This document shows positions 18,070 to 27,273 of a stretch of 64,000 bases of DNA, piece after piece. Source of the stretch: Candidatus Omnitrophota bacterium (GTDB taxonomy: Bacteria > Omnitrophota > Gorgyraeia > Zapsychrales > Zapsychraceae); the NCBI GenBank assembly GCA_020632495.1, contig JACKFL010000006.1:1550001-1614000 (forward strand), in the 5' to 3' direction. Both the position numbers and the translations under genes were made by a program. The notes under the pieces were generated by a model. It made no database searches and was not told the origin of the DNA. It saw only the letters and a program-made list of their open reading frames with translations. Each line of letters opens with the position of its first letter. Within the stretch, counting starts at the first letter, position 1.

Positions 18070-20213
18070 GGGACGTCACCTGTGCTGTAAAACGTTGATT
18101 GTTGCTCCTTAAGGCGTTTAAGATATTCGCAGGGCGCGAACCGGTCGGAGTGGTACTGATCCCGAAACCGGATCAGCTCGTCGACTACCTCGCCGATCCC
18201 GATCTTGTCCGCGTAATATAACAGCCCTCCCCGAAACGGCGGGAAACCCGTGCCGAATATCATCCCCACATCCACCGCGTGCGGCTCGTCGACGACCCCC
18301 TCCTCAAGACAGCGGGCCGCCTCGTTAATCATGAGATAGATGAGCCGCTTCTGGATGACGGGATCGGCCACGCTGTGGACCTGGCTGCGGTCGAGTTTCC
18401 CGATGACCGCAGGATCGATGCTGCGCGCCCGGCGATTGTGCCGGTAAAAACCGGTCCCGGTTTTCTTGCCGAGTTTCTTATCCTCCAGCAGTTTGTCGAA
18501 TATTCCAACCGGCCGGTAACGCTCTCCGAAACTATCCTCCAAAATCCGCATCACCTTCAGACCGACGTCCAGCCCGACTTCATCGGAAAGCAGAAACGGG
18601 CCCATCGGCATACCGAAATCTGTGATCACCTGATCGATATGTTCGGGGTCTCCGGTCTCCTCAAGAATGCGTCCCGCCTCAGCCATATAGACCAGTAAGA
18701 TCCGGTTCACCAGAAAACCGCTGGAGTCTTTGACCACGACGGGCGTCTTTCCCAGCCGCTTGGCCAGCTGCAGCGCCGTCGCGACGGTCGCGGCGGAGGT
18801 TCGGTCGGTGGTGATGATCTCCACCAGAGGCATGCGATGCACCGGATTGAAGAAATGAAATCCGACCACACGTGAAGGGTCCCTAACTACCCCGGCCATC
18901 TCGGTCACCGACAGGGCTGACGTATTGGTGGCCAGGACCGTATGCGGGCCGACGGCGCCGTCCAGTTCCTGAAAGACACTCTTCTTGATATCCATGTTTT
19001 CGACCACCGCTTCGATAACCATGTCGGTATGACCGAATCCGCTGTAATCGAGCGTCGGAGTGATCTGCCCCATCCGGCGTTCGGCCTCCGCCTTGGTCAT
19101 CCGGCGTTTTTTCACCGCCTCCGAGAAGATCTTGACCGCCGCCCGCAATCCCTGCGCGAGGGCCTCAAAGTTGATGTCCTTCAACCGCACCCATGTGCCG
19201 CGCGAGGCCAGTAGTTGCGCGATGCCGCCGCCCATAATACCGGCCCCCAGCACCGACACATGCCGGATATCGGCGCCGCGGACATCCTCACCGCCGGGAA
19301 GTTTGAGCTTTTTGTATTTCTCCATAAGGAAAAATACGTGGATAAGATTCTTGGAGATGTCCGTGATCGCCAGCTCGGCAAAGGCCTCGCGTTCCAGCTC
19401 CAAGGCACGCGGCCGCTTCACATAGAAATTTTGTTGAATCGTCTCCAGCGCCTTAAGCGGAGCGGGATAACGCCCTTTGGTCAGCGCCATCACGTTTCGC
19501 CGGGACTGTTTAAAAATCAATCCGTGCAGCGGACGAAATCGCTCGAGGACCCCTATCATCCCCTTGCTCCGCGGCGGCCGGTAGCGTTTCTTTTTGACAT
19601 TCTTCTCGACGATCCGCTGAATATACTCACGCAGATGATCCTCCGCCCCGGCGGAGGGGATCAACTTATCGACCAGCCCGATGCGCAGCGCCTTGCGTCC
19701 GTCGACCGGTTTCCCGGCGAGAATAAGTTTCAGCGACTCGGTCAATCCGATAATCCGCGGCAAGCGGTAGGTCCCGCCGAATCCGGGCATCACCCCGAGA
19801 TTCACCTCGGGCAATCCGATCTTGACCTTGTCGTTGAAGGTGGCAACACGATACAGACAGGCCAGCGCCAGTTCGCAGCCGCCTCCCAAGGCCACGCCGT
19901 CGATGAAGGCCACCGTCGGCATTTTCAAATCTTCAATGGCGTCAAAGAGGTCCTGGCCGACACGCACCTTGGTCCGGGCATCCTCCAGTTCGTTGATGCT
20001 TTGGATCTCGCGGATATCCGCACCGGCAATGAACACCCCCGGCTTGCGGCTTTGGAAAACGACCGCCTTGAGATTGCTGATCGTTCCCAAATCGGAGACG
20101 ATCTGCGTCAGCCGGGCGAGGGCATTCGCGCCCAGTACGTTCACCTTGGCGTCGGGATCATCGAACTCCACATAGCCGATATGGTTATCTTCCCGAAAAC
20201 TTATCACTCGCAT
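18066..20213 (-). CDS. fadB: Fatty-acid oxidation multifunctional enzyme: enoyl-CoA hydratase / 3-hydroxyacyl-CoA dehydrogenase
   Basis: A 715-residue FadB/FadJ-type protein. Residues 1-190 are a crotonase fold; GGGCELALACLYRVAT (Glu114) and GLPEVNLGVMPGFGGT (Glu136) carry the two catalytic glutamates. From about residue 318 is the NAD-binding 3-hydroxyacyl-CoA dehydrogenase domain (VLGAGIMGGGIAQ), with FHFFNPVHRMPLVEI holding the catalytic histidine, then two C-terminal helical domains. It catalyses the hydration and dehydrogenation steps of beta-oxidation. It starts 16 bp after the thiolase gene, the usual partner in a trifunctional complex. FadB versus FadJ cannot be told apart from motifs alone. 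Confidence 0.93.
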   Translation of the reverse strand: MRVISFREDNHIGYVEFDDPDAKVNVLGANALARLTQIVSDLGTISNLKAVVFQSRKPGVFIAGADIREIQSINELEDARTKVRVGQDLFDAIEDLKMPTVAFIDGVALGGGCELALACLYRVATFNDKVKIGLPEVNLGVMPGFGGTYRLPRIIGLTESLKLILAGKPVDGRKALRIGLVDKLIPSAGAEDHLREYIQRIVEKNVKKKRYRPPRSKGMIGVLERFRPLHGLIFKQSRRNVMALTKGRYPAPLKALETIQQNFYVKRPRALELEREAFAELAITDISKNLIHVFFLMEKYKKLKLPGGEDVRGADIRHVSVLGAGIMGGGIAQLLASRGTWVRLKDINFEALAQGLRAAVKIFSEAVKKRRMTKAEAERRMGQITPTLDYSGFGHTDMVIEAVVENMDIKKSVFQELDGAVGPHTVLATNTSALSVTEMAGVVRDPSRVVGFHFFNPVHRMPLVEIITTDRTSAATVATALQLAKRLGKTPVVVKDSSGFLVNRILLVYMAEAGRILEETGDPEHIDQVITDFGMPMGPFLLSDEVGLDVGLKVMRILEDSFGERYRPVGIFDKLLEDKKLGKKTGTGFYRHNRRARSIDPAVIGKLDRSQVHSVADPVIQKRLIYLMINEAARCLEEGVVDEPHAVDVGMIFGTGFPPFRGGLLYYADKIGIGEVVDELIRFRDQYHSDRFAPCEYLKRLKEQQSTFYSTGDVP

Positions 20214-20229
20214 ACTCCTGGTTGATTCT

Positions 20230-21510
20230 TCACTCCCGCTCCAGAATCACAGCCGCACCCTGTCCGCCGCCGATACACAGCGACACCAGACCGGTTGACA
20301 GCCCCTCGCGTTGCATATGCTTAAGCATAGTCAGGATCAGACGCGCGCCCGTGGTCCCGACCGGATGGCCCAGGGCGATGGCTCCGCCGTTGACATTGAG
20401 TTTGTCCGGACTGATCTCTCCGGTGTATCCTTCATATCCGAATTGTTTGGCAAACGCGTCAGACGCCAGCAGGCGCAGGCACGCCAGCACTTGCACCGCG
20501 AAGGCCTCATTGATTTCAAAGGCCTGCACGTCGGACATATTCATGCCCGCCTTTCGCAGGACCTGTGGAATGGCATGCGCCGGGCCGATCCCCATCCGGT
20601 GCGGTTCGACGCCGGCAAAGGCGAACTCTCTGATATATCCCAGCGGCGCATACCCCAGCTCCCGCGCTTTTTCTTCCTTGGCGATTAACAGGCTGCAGGC
20701 ACCGTCCGTAATCTGACTCGCGTTGCCCGCCGTGACGGATCCGGCATGCCGGTCAAAGACAGGACGCAATTTCGCCAGGGCCTCGATCGTCTGCTGCTCC
20801 CGCGGGCCGTTATCGTCCTGGACGGCCTTGCCGTACTTCGGCCCAGGAATGACCGGAACGATTTCATCGCGCAGACGCTCACGCGCCGCAACGGCGCGTT
20901 GATGGCTCTGCAAGGCGAAGTCATCCTGTTCCTGTCGGGTAATACCGAATTCCTTGGCCAGCACCTCCGCGGTCTGCCCCATGTTCAGGCCGCAGACCGG
21001 ATCCGTGAGACCCTGCATCAGTCCGACGGTGGGTTTTAGCAATTCTCCCATCCGGAATTTGGCAAAGGCCTGCAGGCGTGCCGGCAAAGTCTTGGCGCGC
21101 GCCAGCTCGGCAAAAATCTGTTGTGTCTTGGCTGAATAATATAGCGGGATATTGCTCATCGACTCGGTCCCGCCGGTCAAATAGAGCGCGCCTTCGTTCT
21201 GACGGATCTTGAGGACCGCCTGCACCGCGGCCTCGATTCCCGACGCGCAATTCCGATGCACGGTGAAGGCCGGCACCCGCTCTGGCACTCCCGCCAGCAG
21301 CGCGATCACGCGCGCCAGATTCGCGGCCTCGGCGGGCTGCGCAACGCAGCCAATGATAACTTCATCCAGCAGAGCCGGGTCCAGACCGGTGCGTTCGATC
21401 AATTCGCGACATGCTATCCGGCCCAGTTCCTGCGCGGAGAGAGTGCGAAAATCGGTTTGGTATTTAGCAAACGGGGTGCGAATACCGTCGATAACGGCGA
21501 TGCGTGACAC
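20230..21510 (-). CDS. fadI: Acetyl-CoA C-acyltransferase (3-ketoacyl-CoA thiolase)
   Basis: A 426-residue thiolase. The nucleophile Cys88 lies in VHRNCASGIEA; GGAIALGHPVGTTGARL carries the conserved histidine and SLCIGGGQGAAV the second catalytic cysteine near the C-terminus. Length near 430 and sequence flavour fit FadI more than the ~390-residue FadA. It cleaves 3-ketoacyl-CoA to acetyl-CoA and a shortened acyl-CoA. The start is a GTG with AAGGAG 7-8 bases upstream. It precedes the FadB-type gene, forming the core of the operon. Confidence 0.92.
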   Translation of the reverse strand: MSRIAVIDGIRTPFAKYQTDFRTLSAQELGRIACRELIERTGLDPALLDEVIIGCVAQPAEAANLARVIALLAGVPERVPAFTVHRNCASGIEAAVQAVLKIRQNEGALYLTGGTESMSNIPLYYSAKTQQIFAELARAKTLPARLQAFAKFRMGELLKPTVGLMQGLTDPVCGLNMGQTAEVLAKEFGITRQEQDDFALQSHQRAVAARERLRDEIVPVIPGPKYGKAVQDDNGPREQQTIEALAKLRPVFDRHAGSVTAGNASQITDGACSLLIAKEEKARELGYAPLGYIREFAFAGVEPHRMGIGPAHAIPQVLRKAGMNMSDVQAFEINEAFAVQVLACLRLLASDAFAKQFGYEGYTGEISPDKLNVNGGAIALGHPVGTTGARLILTMLKHMQREGLSTGLVSLCIGGGQGAAVILERE

Positions 21511-21545
21511 GAATCACTCCTTTTCTGCACGGCGTCCCGCCGGGA

Positions 21546-23030
21546 TTATCCTTGCGGCCGGGCGTCGACAACTCGTTTTTCCTTATTGGCTACCTCGATC
21601 TGTAACCGCTCCACCATTTCCGGGTGTTCAATATAAACGATCTTATTCGGGGCCACTTCGGTGGCCGCCACCATCTCTTGACGGATCTTGCGCTCCAGGG
21701 CCGGCCGGTCGCAATCGGATTTGACGCACACGTAGACCACCAGTTCATCCACCTCGTAGGGATCGTCATCCTTCTTGCGGATCTCCAGCTGCCATTCGTC
21801 CACGACGGGCAAGTCGGATAAGACCGCTCCGAAATGATTGAGATTCACCAGCGCGCCTTTGACTTTCGACAACTGAAGGTCTTTGACGTCGCTCAGACGG
21901 CCGATGTCGCTCGACAGCCGCGGGACAAACCAATTTTTGTAGGGACATTTGTCGTAGCGGATCCCGCCCCGCACAAAATCGCCGGTGCGGTAGCGCAACA
22001 CGCTGCTGCCGCGCGAGTCCAGCGACGTGTAAACGATTTCTCCGTCCTCGCCTTCTCCCTTGACTTCACCGGTCTCGGGATCGATCACCTCAAAGATCTC
22101 GCGGTCCGGATAGAGATGGTATCCGCTGGATTCCTCCAATCCGGTCGGGCTCTCGGCCCACGCGCAGCGCGCCTCGGTGAAACCGTATGTTCCGAAGATC
22201 CGGACGTCGGTCGCGCCCATGGCCGTCAGCAGTTCGGCCAGCTTTTTCTTGAAGCCGACCGTTACCTTGGAGGCACCGAGCACTACTTTCTTGACAAAGT
22301 CGAGCCGCACACCGTCGTCCATCGCCGTCCGCAGAACATGGTACACATAACTGGGGACGCCGAGCACCACAGTCGGCTGCATTTTGGCCAGGGCCTTGAT
22401 ATTACCCTCGGTCCCCACCGTCTTTCCGCCGCCGGTGCTTAGCACCAGATTGCAGGCCGCCAAGCCGCCGAAAACGACCTGCCAAAAAGCCAGATGCGGC
22501 GCGTACGGAAACAGGTTGAGGACCTTCTCATCCGGCTCCACCTCGAACAAATTCATCATCCGCGCCCCGGACACCCGCCAGTTGTCCACATCATAATTGG
22601 AATACATAAACGGGATCGGTTTGTTCGTGGTGCCGGTGGTGTATGTCATGAATACCGGGCGGAATTCCTGCGATATCCGGTGTGTGACCGCCTCGGTCCC
22701 GCGCAGGGCCTTTAATACGGCCAGCGGCATGGTCTTACTCATAGGCCAGGCACGGCGGATTTTTTCCGCATCCGGCTGCAGAATAAAGTCCCGGAATCGG
22801 GGATGATCCTCGTCGTCATCGATAAAGTCCCGTTTGGAAGTAAAGGGAATGTGCCTGAGGTCCTCCGCCCGGCGGATACTTCTCGGATCGATCTTGTTGT
22901 CATCAAATAACTTGCGATAGTACGGGCTGAATGGGTAGATGTATTCGTTGATGAATTGATGAAGCTTGCGGTCCTGAAGTTGTTTGATGTCGTCCCGGCT
23001 CAAACCGGCCAGACGTTGCCAGGGATTCAT
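21546..23030 (-). CDS. PaaK/LuxE-like acyl-adenylating enzyme
   Basis: A 494-residue member of the phenylacetate-CoA ligase / coenzyme F390 synthetase branch of adenylate-forming enzymes. FMTYTTGTTNKPIPF is the ATP-binding P-loop motif; FGTYGFTEARCAW and VLRYRTGDFVRGGI are the later core motifs. Such enzymes activate carboxylic acids as acyl-AMP, then to thioesters. As first gene of a beta-oxidation operon it probably supplies the acyl-CoA, in place of FadD (inference); its substrate, aromatic or aliphatic, is unknown. I use the ATG at 23030; a GTG two codons earlier is also possible. The ribosome-binding site is weak. Confidence 0.83.
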   Translation of the reverse strand: MNPWQRLAGLSRDDIKQLQDRKLHQFINEYIYPFSPYYRKLFDDNKIDPRSIRRAEDLRHIPFTSKRDFIDDDEDHPRFRDFILQPDAEKIRRAWPMSKTMPLAVLKALRGTEAVTHRISQEFRPVFMTYTTGTTNKPIPFMYSNYDVDNWRVSGARMMNLFEVEPDEKVLNLFPYAPHLAFWQVVFGGLAACNLVLSTGGGKTVGTEGNIKALAKMQPTVVLGVPSYVYHVLRTAMDDGVRLDFVKKVVLGASKVTVGFKKKLAELLTAMGATDVRIFGTYGFTEARCAWAESPTGLEESSGYHLYPDREIFEVIDPETGEVKGEGEDGEIVYTSLDSRGSSVLRYRTGDFVRGGIRYDKCPYKNWFVPRLSSDIGRLSDVKDLQLSKVKGALVNLNHFGAVLSDLPVVDEWQLEIRKKDDDPYEVDELVVYVCVKSDCDRPALERKIRQEMVAATEVAPNKIVYIEHPEMVERLQIEVANKEKRVVDARPQG

Positions 23031-23070
23031 AACCACTTTCTGGTTAGTCAGTTATGCATATCTCCCTTCT

Positions 23071-23099
23071 AGTATACCTGAGCCCCGGGAGCAGACCAA
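23071..23099 (-). promoter_or_regulatory. Sigma-70 promoter of the beta-oxidation operon
   Basis: On the minus strand TTGGTC (23099-23094), a 17-base spacer and TATACT (23076-23071) lie about 40 bases before the first gene. Confidence 0.55.
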
Positions 23100-23124
23100 T
23101 AAAAAATGCGGTATTTTCCGGCCC

Positions 23125-23331
23125 TCAGACCTGCCGGGAGCGTCCGGCAAACTTCTTGTAGAGCCAGCAAGTCAGACAAAAGCCTTGCAAGGCCGAAATG
23201 AGAAAGAGAATCCCGAGGACCAGCGCCACCCAGCGGCACCACGGAAAAAAACTGCTGCCGATCAAAACGACCGCAAACGTGGTGCGGGTGAAGACTTCCT
23301 CGGGTTTCATCTGACCAACGCGTCGAAACAT
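23125..23331 (-). CDS. DUF2892-like (YgaP-type membrane domain) small protein
   Basis: A 68-residue protein with two predicted membrane helices (about 17-33 and 34-56). The FRRVG start, the ALVLGILFLISALQGFC block and the cysteine pair (FCLTCWLYK) match the plan of the DUF2892 family, small inner-membrane proteins that occur alone or fused to rhodanese domains. It starts 3 bp after the 6-phosphogluconolactonase stop codon, so it is the last gene of the pentose-phosphate operon. Function unknown. Confidence 0.72.
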   Translation of the reverse strand: MFRRVGQMKPEEVFTRTTFAVVLIGSSFFPWCRWVALVLGILFLISALQGFCLTCWLYKKFAGRSRQV

Positions 23332-23334
23332 GAA

Positions 23335-24111
23335 TTACTCCGGATTGATGGACAGGGGTTGCGCTTGGGTAAGATAGCGTTCTTTGTGTTCCAAAAGTTG
23401 CGCGGCCTGAGCGTCCAGCAGAAAGGTGAGCTTCCCCTGCCGCGGACGGACCTGCGCGGCGGGATAATCGCCCCCCCGCTCGAGGACTTCGCGCACGATC
23501 TCGGCCTTTTGCGCGCCGGTCACCAGGAACATGACATTCCGCGCGTTATTGATCACCGACAGCGTCATGCTGATCCGGTCGTGTTTAAGATGATTAATCG
23601 ACACCGGCATCGTGAGCCGGTAAGGATCATTGATGCCGTCGACGCCGGGAAATAAGGAAGCCGTGTGACCGTCTTCTCCCAGCCCCAGCAGCACAAAGTC
23701 AATAATGGGCATGTGATTCCGGTCGAGGGTAAAAAACCGGACCAGTGTATTTTTATACTCTTCCGCCGCCATACCCACCGTCTCGACGTGGGACGGCACC
23801 GGAAAGACATTCTCCATCGGGATCGGAATATGTCTCAACAGATTGTCTTTAATCAAACGGAAATTGTTGTCCGGATGATGCTCGTCCACAAAGCGTTCGT
23901 CCGTTTGGAAGATATGCACCTTCGACCACAGATTAAAATCCGGCCAGGACGACAAAAGATTGTAAAATTCGACCGGAGAACGTCCGCCGGGAAATGCGCT
24001 GCTGAAACGTCCGTGTTCACCGATGACTTCGTTGGCCAAATGAATCCAGCTCTTAACCAGGTAATCGGCCAGCTTGTGGCTGTCCGGAAAGAGTATCACT
24101 TCGGGTGTCAT
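23335..24111 (-). CDS. pgl: 6-phosphogluconolactonase
   Basis: A 258-residue protein of the SugarP isomerase/6-phosphogluconolactonase family. AFPGGRSPVEFY, the FQTDERFVDEHHPDNNFRL block and LLGLGEDGHTASLFPG are the family's substrate-binding and catalytic motifs. It hydrolyses 6-phosphoglucono-lactone in the oxidative pentose phosphate pathway. The ATG at 24111 is preferred because GGAGG lies 6 bases upstream; an upstream TTG-type start would overlap the radical SAM gene. It shares an operon with transaldolase and transketolase. Glucose-6-phosphate dehydrogenase and 6-phosphogluconate dehydrogenase are not in this window. Confidence 0.92.
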   Translation of the reverse strand: MTPEVILFPDSHKLADYLVKSWIHLANEVIGEHGRFSSAFPGGRSPVEFYNLLSSWPDFNLWSKVHIFQTDERFVDEHHPDNNFRLIKDNLLRHIPIPMENVFPVPSHVETVGMAAEEYKNTLVRFFTLDRNHMPIIDFVLLGLGEDGHTASLFPGVDGINDPYRLTMPVSINHLKHDRISMTLSVINNARNVMFLVTGAQKAEIVREVLERGGDYPAAQVRPRQGKLTFLLDAQAAQLLEHKERYLTQAQPLSINPE

Positions 24112-24125
24112 CCCGGTCCTCCGTC

Positions 24126-25058
24126 CTAGCTTTCGCTGCAAGAGGCTCCCTGCGCAAAACAGGAATAGCAGCGGTGATGCTTCATCATAATCCGGGCCCG
24201 CATGGCCTCACCGAGTGAGCCCCCTAGATCGTAATCCTCGTCGTCGTCGACGAGCGTACAGGCATAGACGCGCATCCGGCCGTCTTTTTTGACAACCATT
24301 TTACTGAATTGACACATGAAACGACTGCGCGATTCCTCATCATGGTATTTTGTCATACATTCACGGGTGATGTGCGGCACTTCGGCAATCGCTCCCGGCG
24401 TCAGAAAATCCGGAAAACTCACGATGCGCGTACCCTTAGGAACACCGGCGCGCCGAAAATGGCCCTGAAACCGGCGGTCCACCGCGGCACTGTCTTCATT
24501 CTGTTCACGCTGGCGCGCTATCGATATCCCGAACCCGATACGGTGGAGTTCCGTCATGGTCTGTAAGCTGAGCAGAAAGTTTCCCTGTCCCCGTGAACGG
24601 TCATGCCGCTGGGGGTCGGGATAGTCAAGACTGATGCGGAAATTAAGCGGATTGGGCTTGCGGATCAGCGGACGGATTTCATCCAGCCGGCGTTGCAAGG
24701 GATGCGTCGCATTGGTCAGCACCAGACACGGCCGGTGGTCCAGCGCGAAGTCGAGAATACGCACCATTTCCTTGACGACAAACGGCTCGCCGCCGGTAAA
24801 AGAAAAACGCTCCACCCCTAGGGCGAGCGCCTCTTCCATCAGCGGCCGGACATCTTCCAGGGTCACCATATTCAGACGGTTGTCACCCGGCTTGGATCCC
24901 TCCAAACAGAACGGACAGCTGAGATTACAGATCGTCCCGGTGTGAAACCACAACTCGCGCAACTCCTGCGGCTGAATATACCCCCGCTGATCGCCGTCGG
25001 GAGTTGTCACCCAGTCCGGTTTGGATATATGATAATACTCTTCGGTCGGATGGATCAT
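24126..25058 (-). CDS. Radical SAM protein with C-terminal cysteine cluster
   Basis: A 310-residue radical SAM enzyme. The CxxxCxxC motif CNLSCPFC (Cys44, Cys48, Cys51) binds the catalytic [4Fe-4S] cluster, and FSFTGGEPF is the SAM-binding GGE motif. A C-terminal run CYSCFAQGASC, with ECMTKYH and RFMCQF cysteines further up, suggests an auxiliary cluster as in SPASM/twitch proteins. The substrate is unknown. It lies 10 bp after the transaldolase gene and 14 bp before pgl, so it is fully embedded in the sugar-phosphate operon. Confidence 0.85.
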   Translation of the reverse strand: MIHPTEEYYHISKPDWVTTPDGDQRGYIQPQELRELWFHTGTICNLSCPFCLEGSKPGDNRLNMVTLEDVRPLMEEALALGVERFSFTGGEPFVVKEMVRILDFALDHRPCLVLTNATHPLQRRLDEIRPLIRKPNPLNFRISLDYPDPQRHDRSRGQGNFLLSLQTMTELHRIGFGISIARQREQNEDSAAVDRRFQGHFRRAGVPKGTRIVSFPDFLTPGAIAEVPHITRECMTKYHDEESRSRFMCQFSKMVVKKDGRMRVYACTLVDDDEDYDLGGSLGEAMRARIMMKHHRCYSCFAQGASCSES

Positions 25059-25068
25059 GCAAGCGTGC

Positions 25069-26193
25069 CTATCCGGCCAGCGCGGCCGCCTTGCTTTCGA
25101 TCGATTTTAAGAGATCTTCAAAGGCGCCGTCAAACGCGGCACACCCGTCGCGCAGCAATTTCGCGTTCACCTCGTCAATGTCGATTCCCAATGCCTTTAA
25201 GCGGGCGATAACTTCGCGGGCGGGCGCGGCGTCTGCTGTGAAGGCCTCACCGACTTCCCCATGGTCCAGGAAGGCCACCAAGGTCTGCTCGGGGACCGTA
25301 TTGACGGTGGGCCTGGCAATCAGCTCGGCCACGTACTTGATGTCACTGTAGGCGGGATTTTTGGTGCTGGTCGAGCCCCACAGGACCCGCTGACGGTTGG
25401 CGCCGGCGGCGGCCAACGCCTTGAACTGCGGACCGCCGAACAGCGTCTCGGCCCTTTCGAAAATAATGCGTGAATTGGCCACGGCCGCCTGCCCCGCCAG
25501 GTCTCCGGCCTCATCCGCAAGCGCCGCGTCTTCGGCGGAGATTTCCTCCAGATTCTTGTCAATCACGCTGTCGATGCGGCTGACAAAGACACTTGCCACG
25601 GAATGCACGGCGCTTAAGTCTCCGCCGGCCGACTGCAAATCACTCACCCCGGCACAGTATGCGGCCGCTACCTGTTCGTATTGATTCAAGGAGAAAATCA
25701 GGGTGGCATTCACGTTGATGCCGCGCCCGATCAGAGTCCGGATCACGGCATATCCCTGCTCGGTCGACGGAACCTTGATCATAACGTTGGGACGGTCCAC
25801 CTTCTCGAATAACCGGATCCCCTCCGCGGCCTGCTCCTCCACCTTCGCTGCCAGTAAAGGATTGATCTCGAGGCTGACGTATCCGTCCAATCCGCCGGTC
25901 CGTTCATACACGTCACGGAAACAGTCGGCGGCGTCTTGAATATCGCGGATCGTCAGCGCGTCGTAAATCTCGAAGGCCGACTTGCCTTCTGCCTTCAGAC
26001 GGATAATTTCCTGATCATAATCGTGGGTGGTGCCGATGGCTTTTTGAAAGATGGAAGGATTCGACGTCATCCCGCGCAGCCCGTTGGCGATACGCTGCTT
26101 CAGCTCGCCGTTCTCCAGCATAGGCCGATTGATATAATCCAGCCAGATGCTTTGTCCGTAGTCTGCCAATTGTTGGATGGTTGATGGGGCCAT
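25069..26193 (-). CDS. tal: Transaldolase
   Basis: A 374-residue transaldolase of the longer (about 370-residue) type. DRPNVMIKVPSTEQG carries the Schiff-base lysine (Lys140), and GMTSNPSIFQKAI is the conserved N-terminal motif. It moves a dihydroxyacetone unit between sugar phosphates in the non-oxidative pentose phosphate pathway. The ATG at 26193 is chosen because a GGAGGAG ribosome-binding site is 3-10 bases upstream and the family begins there; the frame is open further upstream but not coding-like. It follows the split transketolase by 85 bp. Confidence 0.94.
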   Translation of the reverse strand: MAPSTIQQLADYGQSIWLDYINRPMLENGELKQRIANGLRGMTSNPSIFQKAIGTTHDYDQEIIRLKAEGKSAFEIYDALTIRDIQDAADCFRDVYERTGGLDGYVSLEINPLLAAKVEEQAAEGIRLFEKVDRPNVMIKVPSTEQGYAVIRTLIGRGINVNATLIFSLNQYEQVAAAYCAGVSDLQSAGGDLSAVHSVASVFVSRIDSVIDKNLEEISAEDAALADEAGDLAGQAAVANSRIIFERAETLFGGPQFKALAAAGANRQRVLWGSTSTKNPAYSDIKYVAELIARPTVNTVPEQTLVAFLDHGEVGEAFTADAAPAREVIARLKALGIDIDEVNAKLLRDGCAAFDGAFEDLLKSIESKAAALAG

Positions 26194-26278
26194 AAATCTC
26201 CTCCCTGGGGATAACGTCGTGATTGGGCTAAAATTCAAATGAACAACCGGACGAAGAGGATGATCCGAAGCCGAACCG

Positions 26279-27244
26279 CTAGGCCTTGACGTGTGGGGCG
26301 CCTGAATTCTTGCGGGACAGCGCCTTTTTAGCGGCAGCGGCGATATCCTTGTCCTTAAGGTGAAAGACCTCGAGCAACTGCTGGGGGGAACCTGTCTGTC
26401 CGAATGTATCGTCGACGGCGACAAACTCCATCGGCACGGGACATTGCTGGACCACCACCTCGGCCACCGCGCTGCCGAGACCGCCGAAACGCTGATGTTC
26501 TTCGGCGGTTACGATGGCTCCGGTCTCCCGGGCCGCAGCCACGATAGCGGCCTCATCGATAGGCTTTAGCGTATGCATGTTGATAACCCGCGCGTCGATG
26601 CCGTCTTTCTTAAGCATCTGAGCGGCGCTCAATGATTCCGACACATGAATACCGCAGGCGATCAACGTAACATCGCCGCCGTCGCGAATGATATTCGCCC
26701 TGCCGATTTCGAATGTATCCTCGACCGAGGTCAGCACGGGAAACGGCGCGCGGGACGTGCGCATGTACATCGGACCGGATTCCTGGGCGAATATCCGGGT
26801 GGCCTTGCGCGCCTCCATTTCGTCGGCCGGGACGACCACCTTGATATTGGGCAGGACCCGCATCAGGGCCAGGTCTTCCAGACTCTGGGCGGACGCCCCG
26901 TCCTCGCCGACGGTCACCCCGGCATGGGAACAGATAATCTTCACATTGCAGTCGTTGTAACAGACGTCGAGGCGCAGCATATCATAGGCGCGGTTGGTCA
27001 TGAACACGGCAAAGGAATTGATAAAGGGAATGAATCCCTGCATGCTCAGGCCCGCAGCAGTACCGACCATGTCCTGTTCGGCAATACCGCAGGTAAAAAA
27101 TCTTTCGGGAAATTCGTTCTTAAAGTATTCGGCGCGCGTGGCGTCTTCGAGGTCGGCGGAGACGACGACAATCTTTTCATTTTCTCGACCCAACTCGACG
27201 AGCTCCTTACCGAACCCGTCGCGGGTGGGGATCTTCTCACTCAT
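26279..27244 (-). CDS. tktB: Transketolase, C-terminal subunit
   Basis: A 321-residue protein matching the pyrimidine-binding and C-terminal domains of transketolase. FTCGIAEQDMVGTAAGLS carries the catalytic glutamate that activates thiamine pyrophosphate; THEHHQ-type motifs appear as TAEEHQRFGGLGSAVAE. It works with the N-terminal subunit encoded 29 bp upstream. Split transketolases are typical of archaea and several bacterial lineages. The ATG at 27244 has an AAGGA site upstream and starts at the family's usual position. Confidence 0.93.
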   Translation of the reverse strand: MSEKIPTRDGFGKELVELGRENEKIVVVSADLEDATRAEYFKNEFPERFFTCGIAEQDMVGTAAGLSMQGFIPFINSFAVFMTNRAYDMLRLDVCYNDCNVKIICSHAGVTVGEDGASAQSLEDLALMRVLPNIKVVVPADEMEARKATRIFAQESGPMYMRTSRAPFPVLTSVEDTFEIGRANIIRDGGDVTLIACGIHVSESLSAAQMLKKDGIDARVINMHTLKPIDEAAIVAAARETGAIVTAEEHQRFGGLGSAVAEVVVQQCPVPMEFVAVDDTFGQTGSPQQLLEVFHLKDKDIAAAAKKALSRKNSGAPHVKA

Positions 27245-27273
27245 TCCGTTATCCTTCTCTTCGTTATGCTGAG

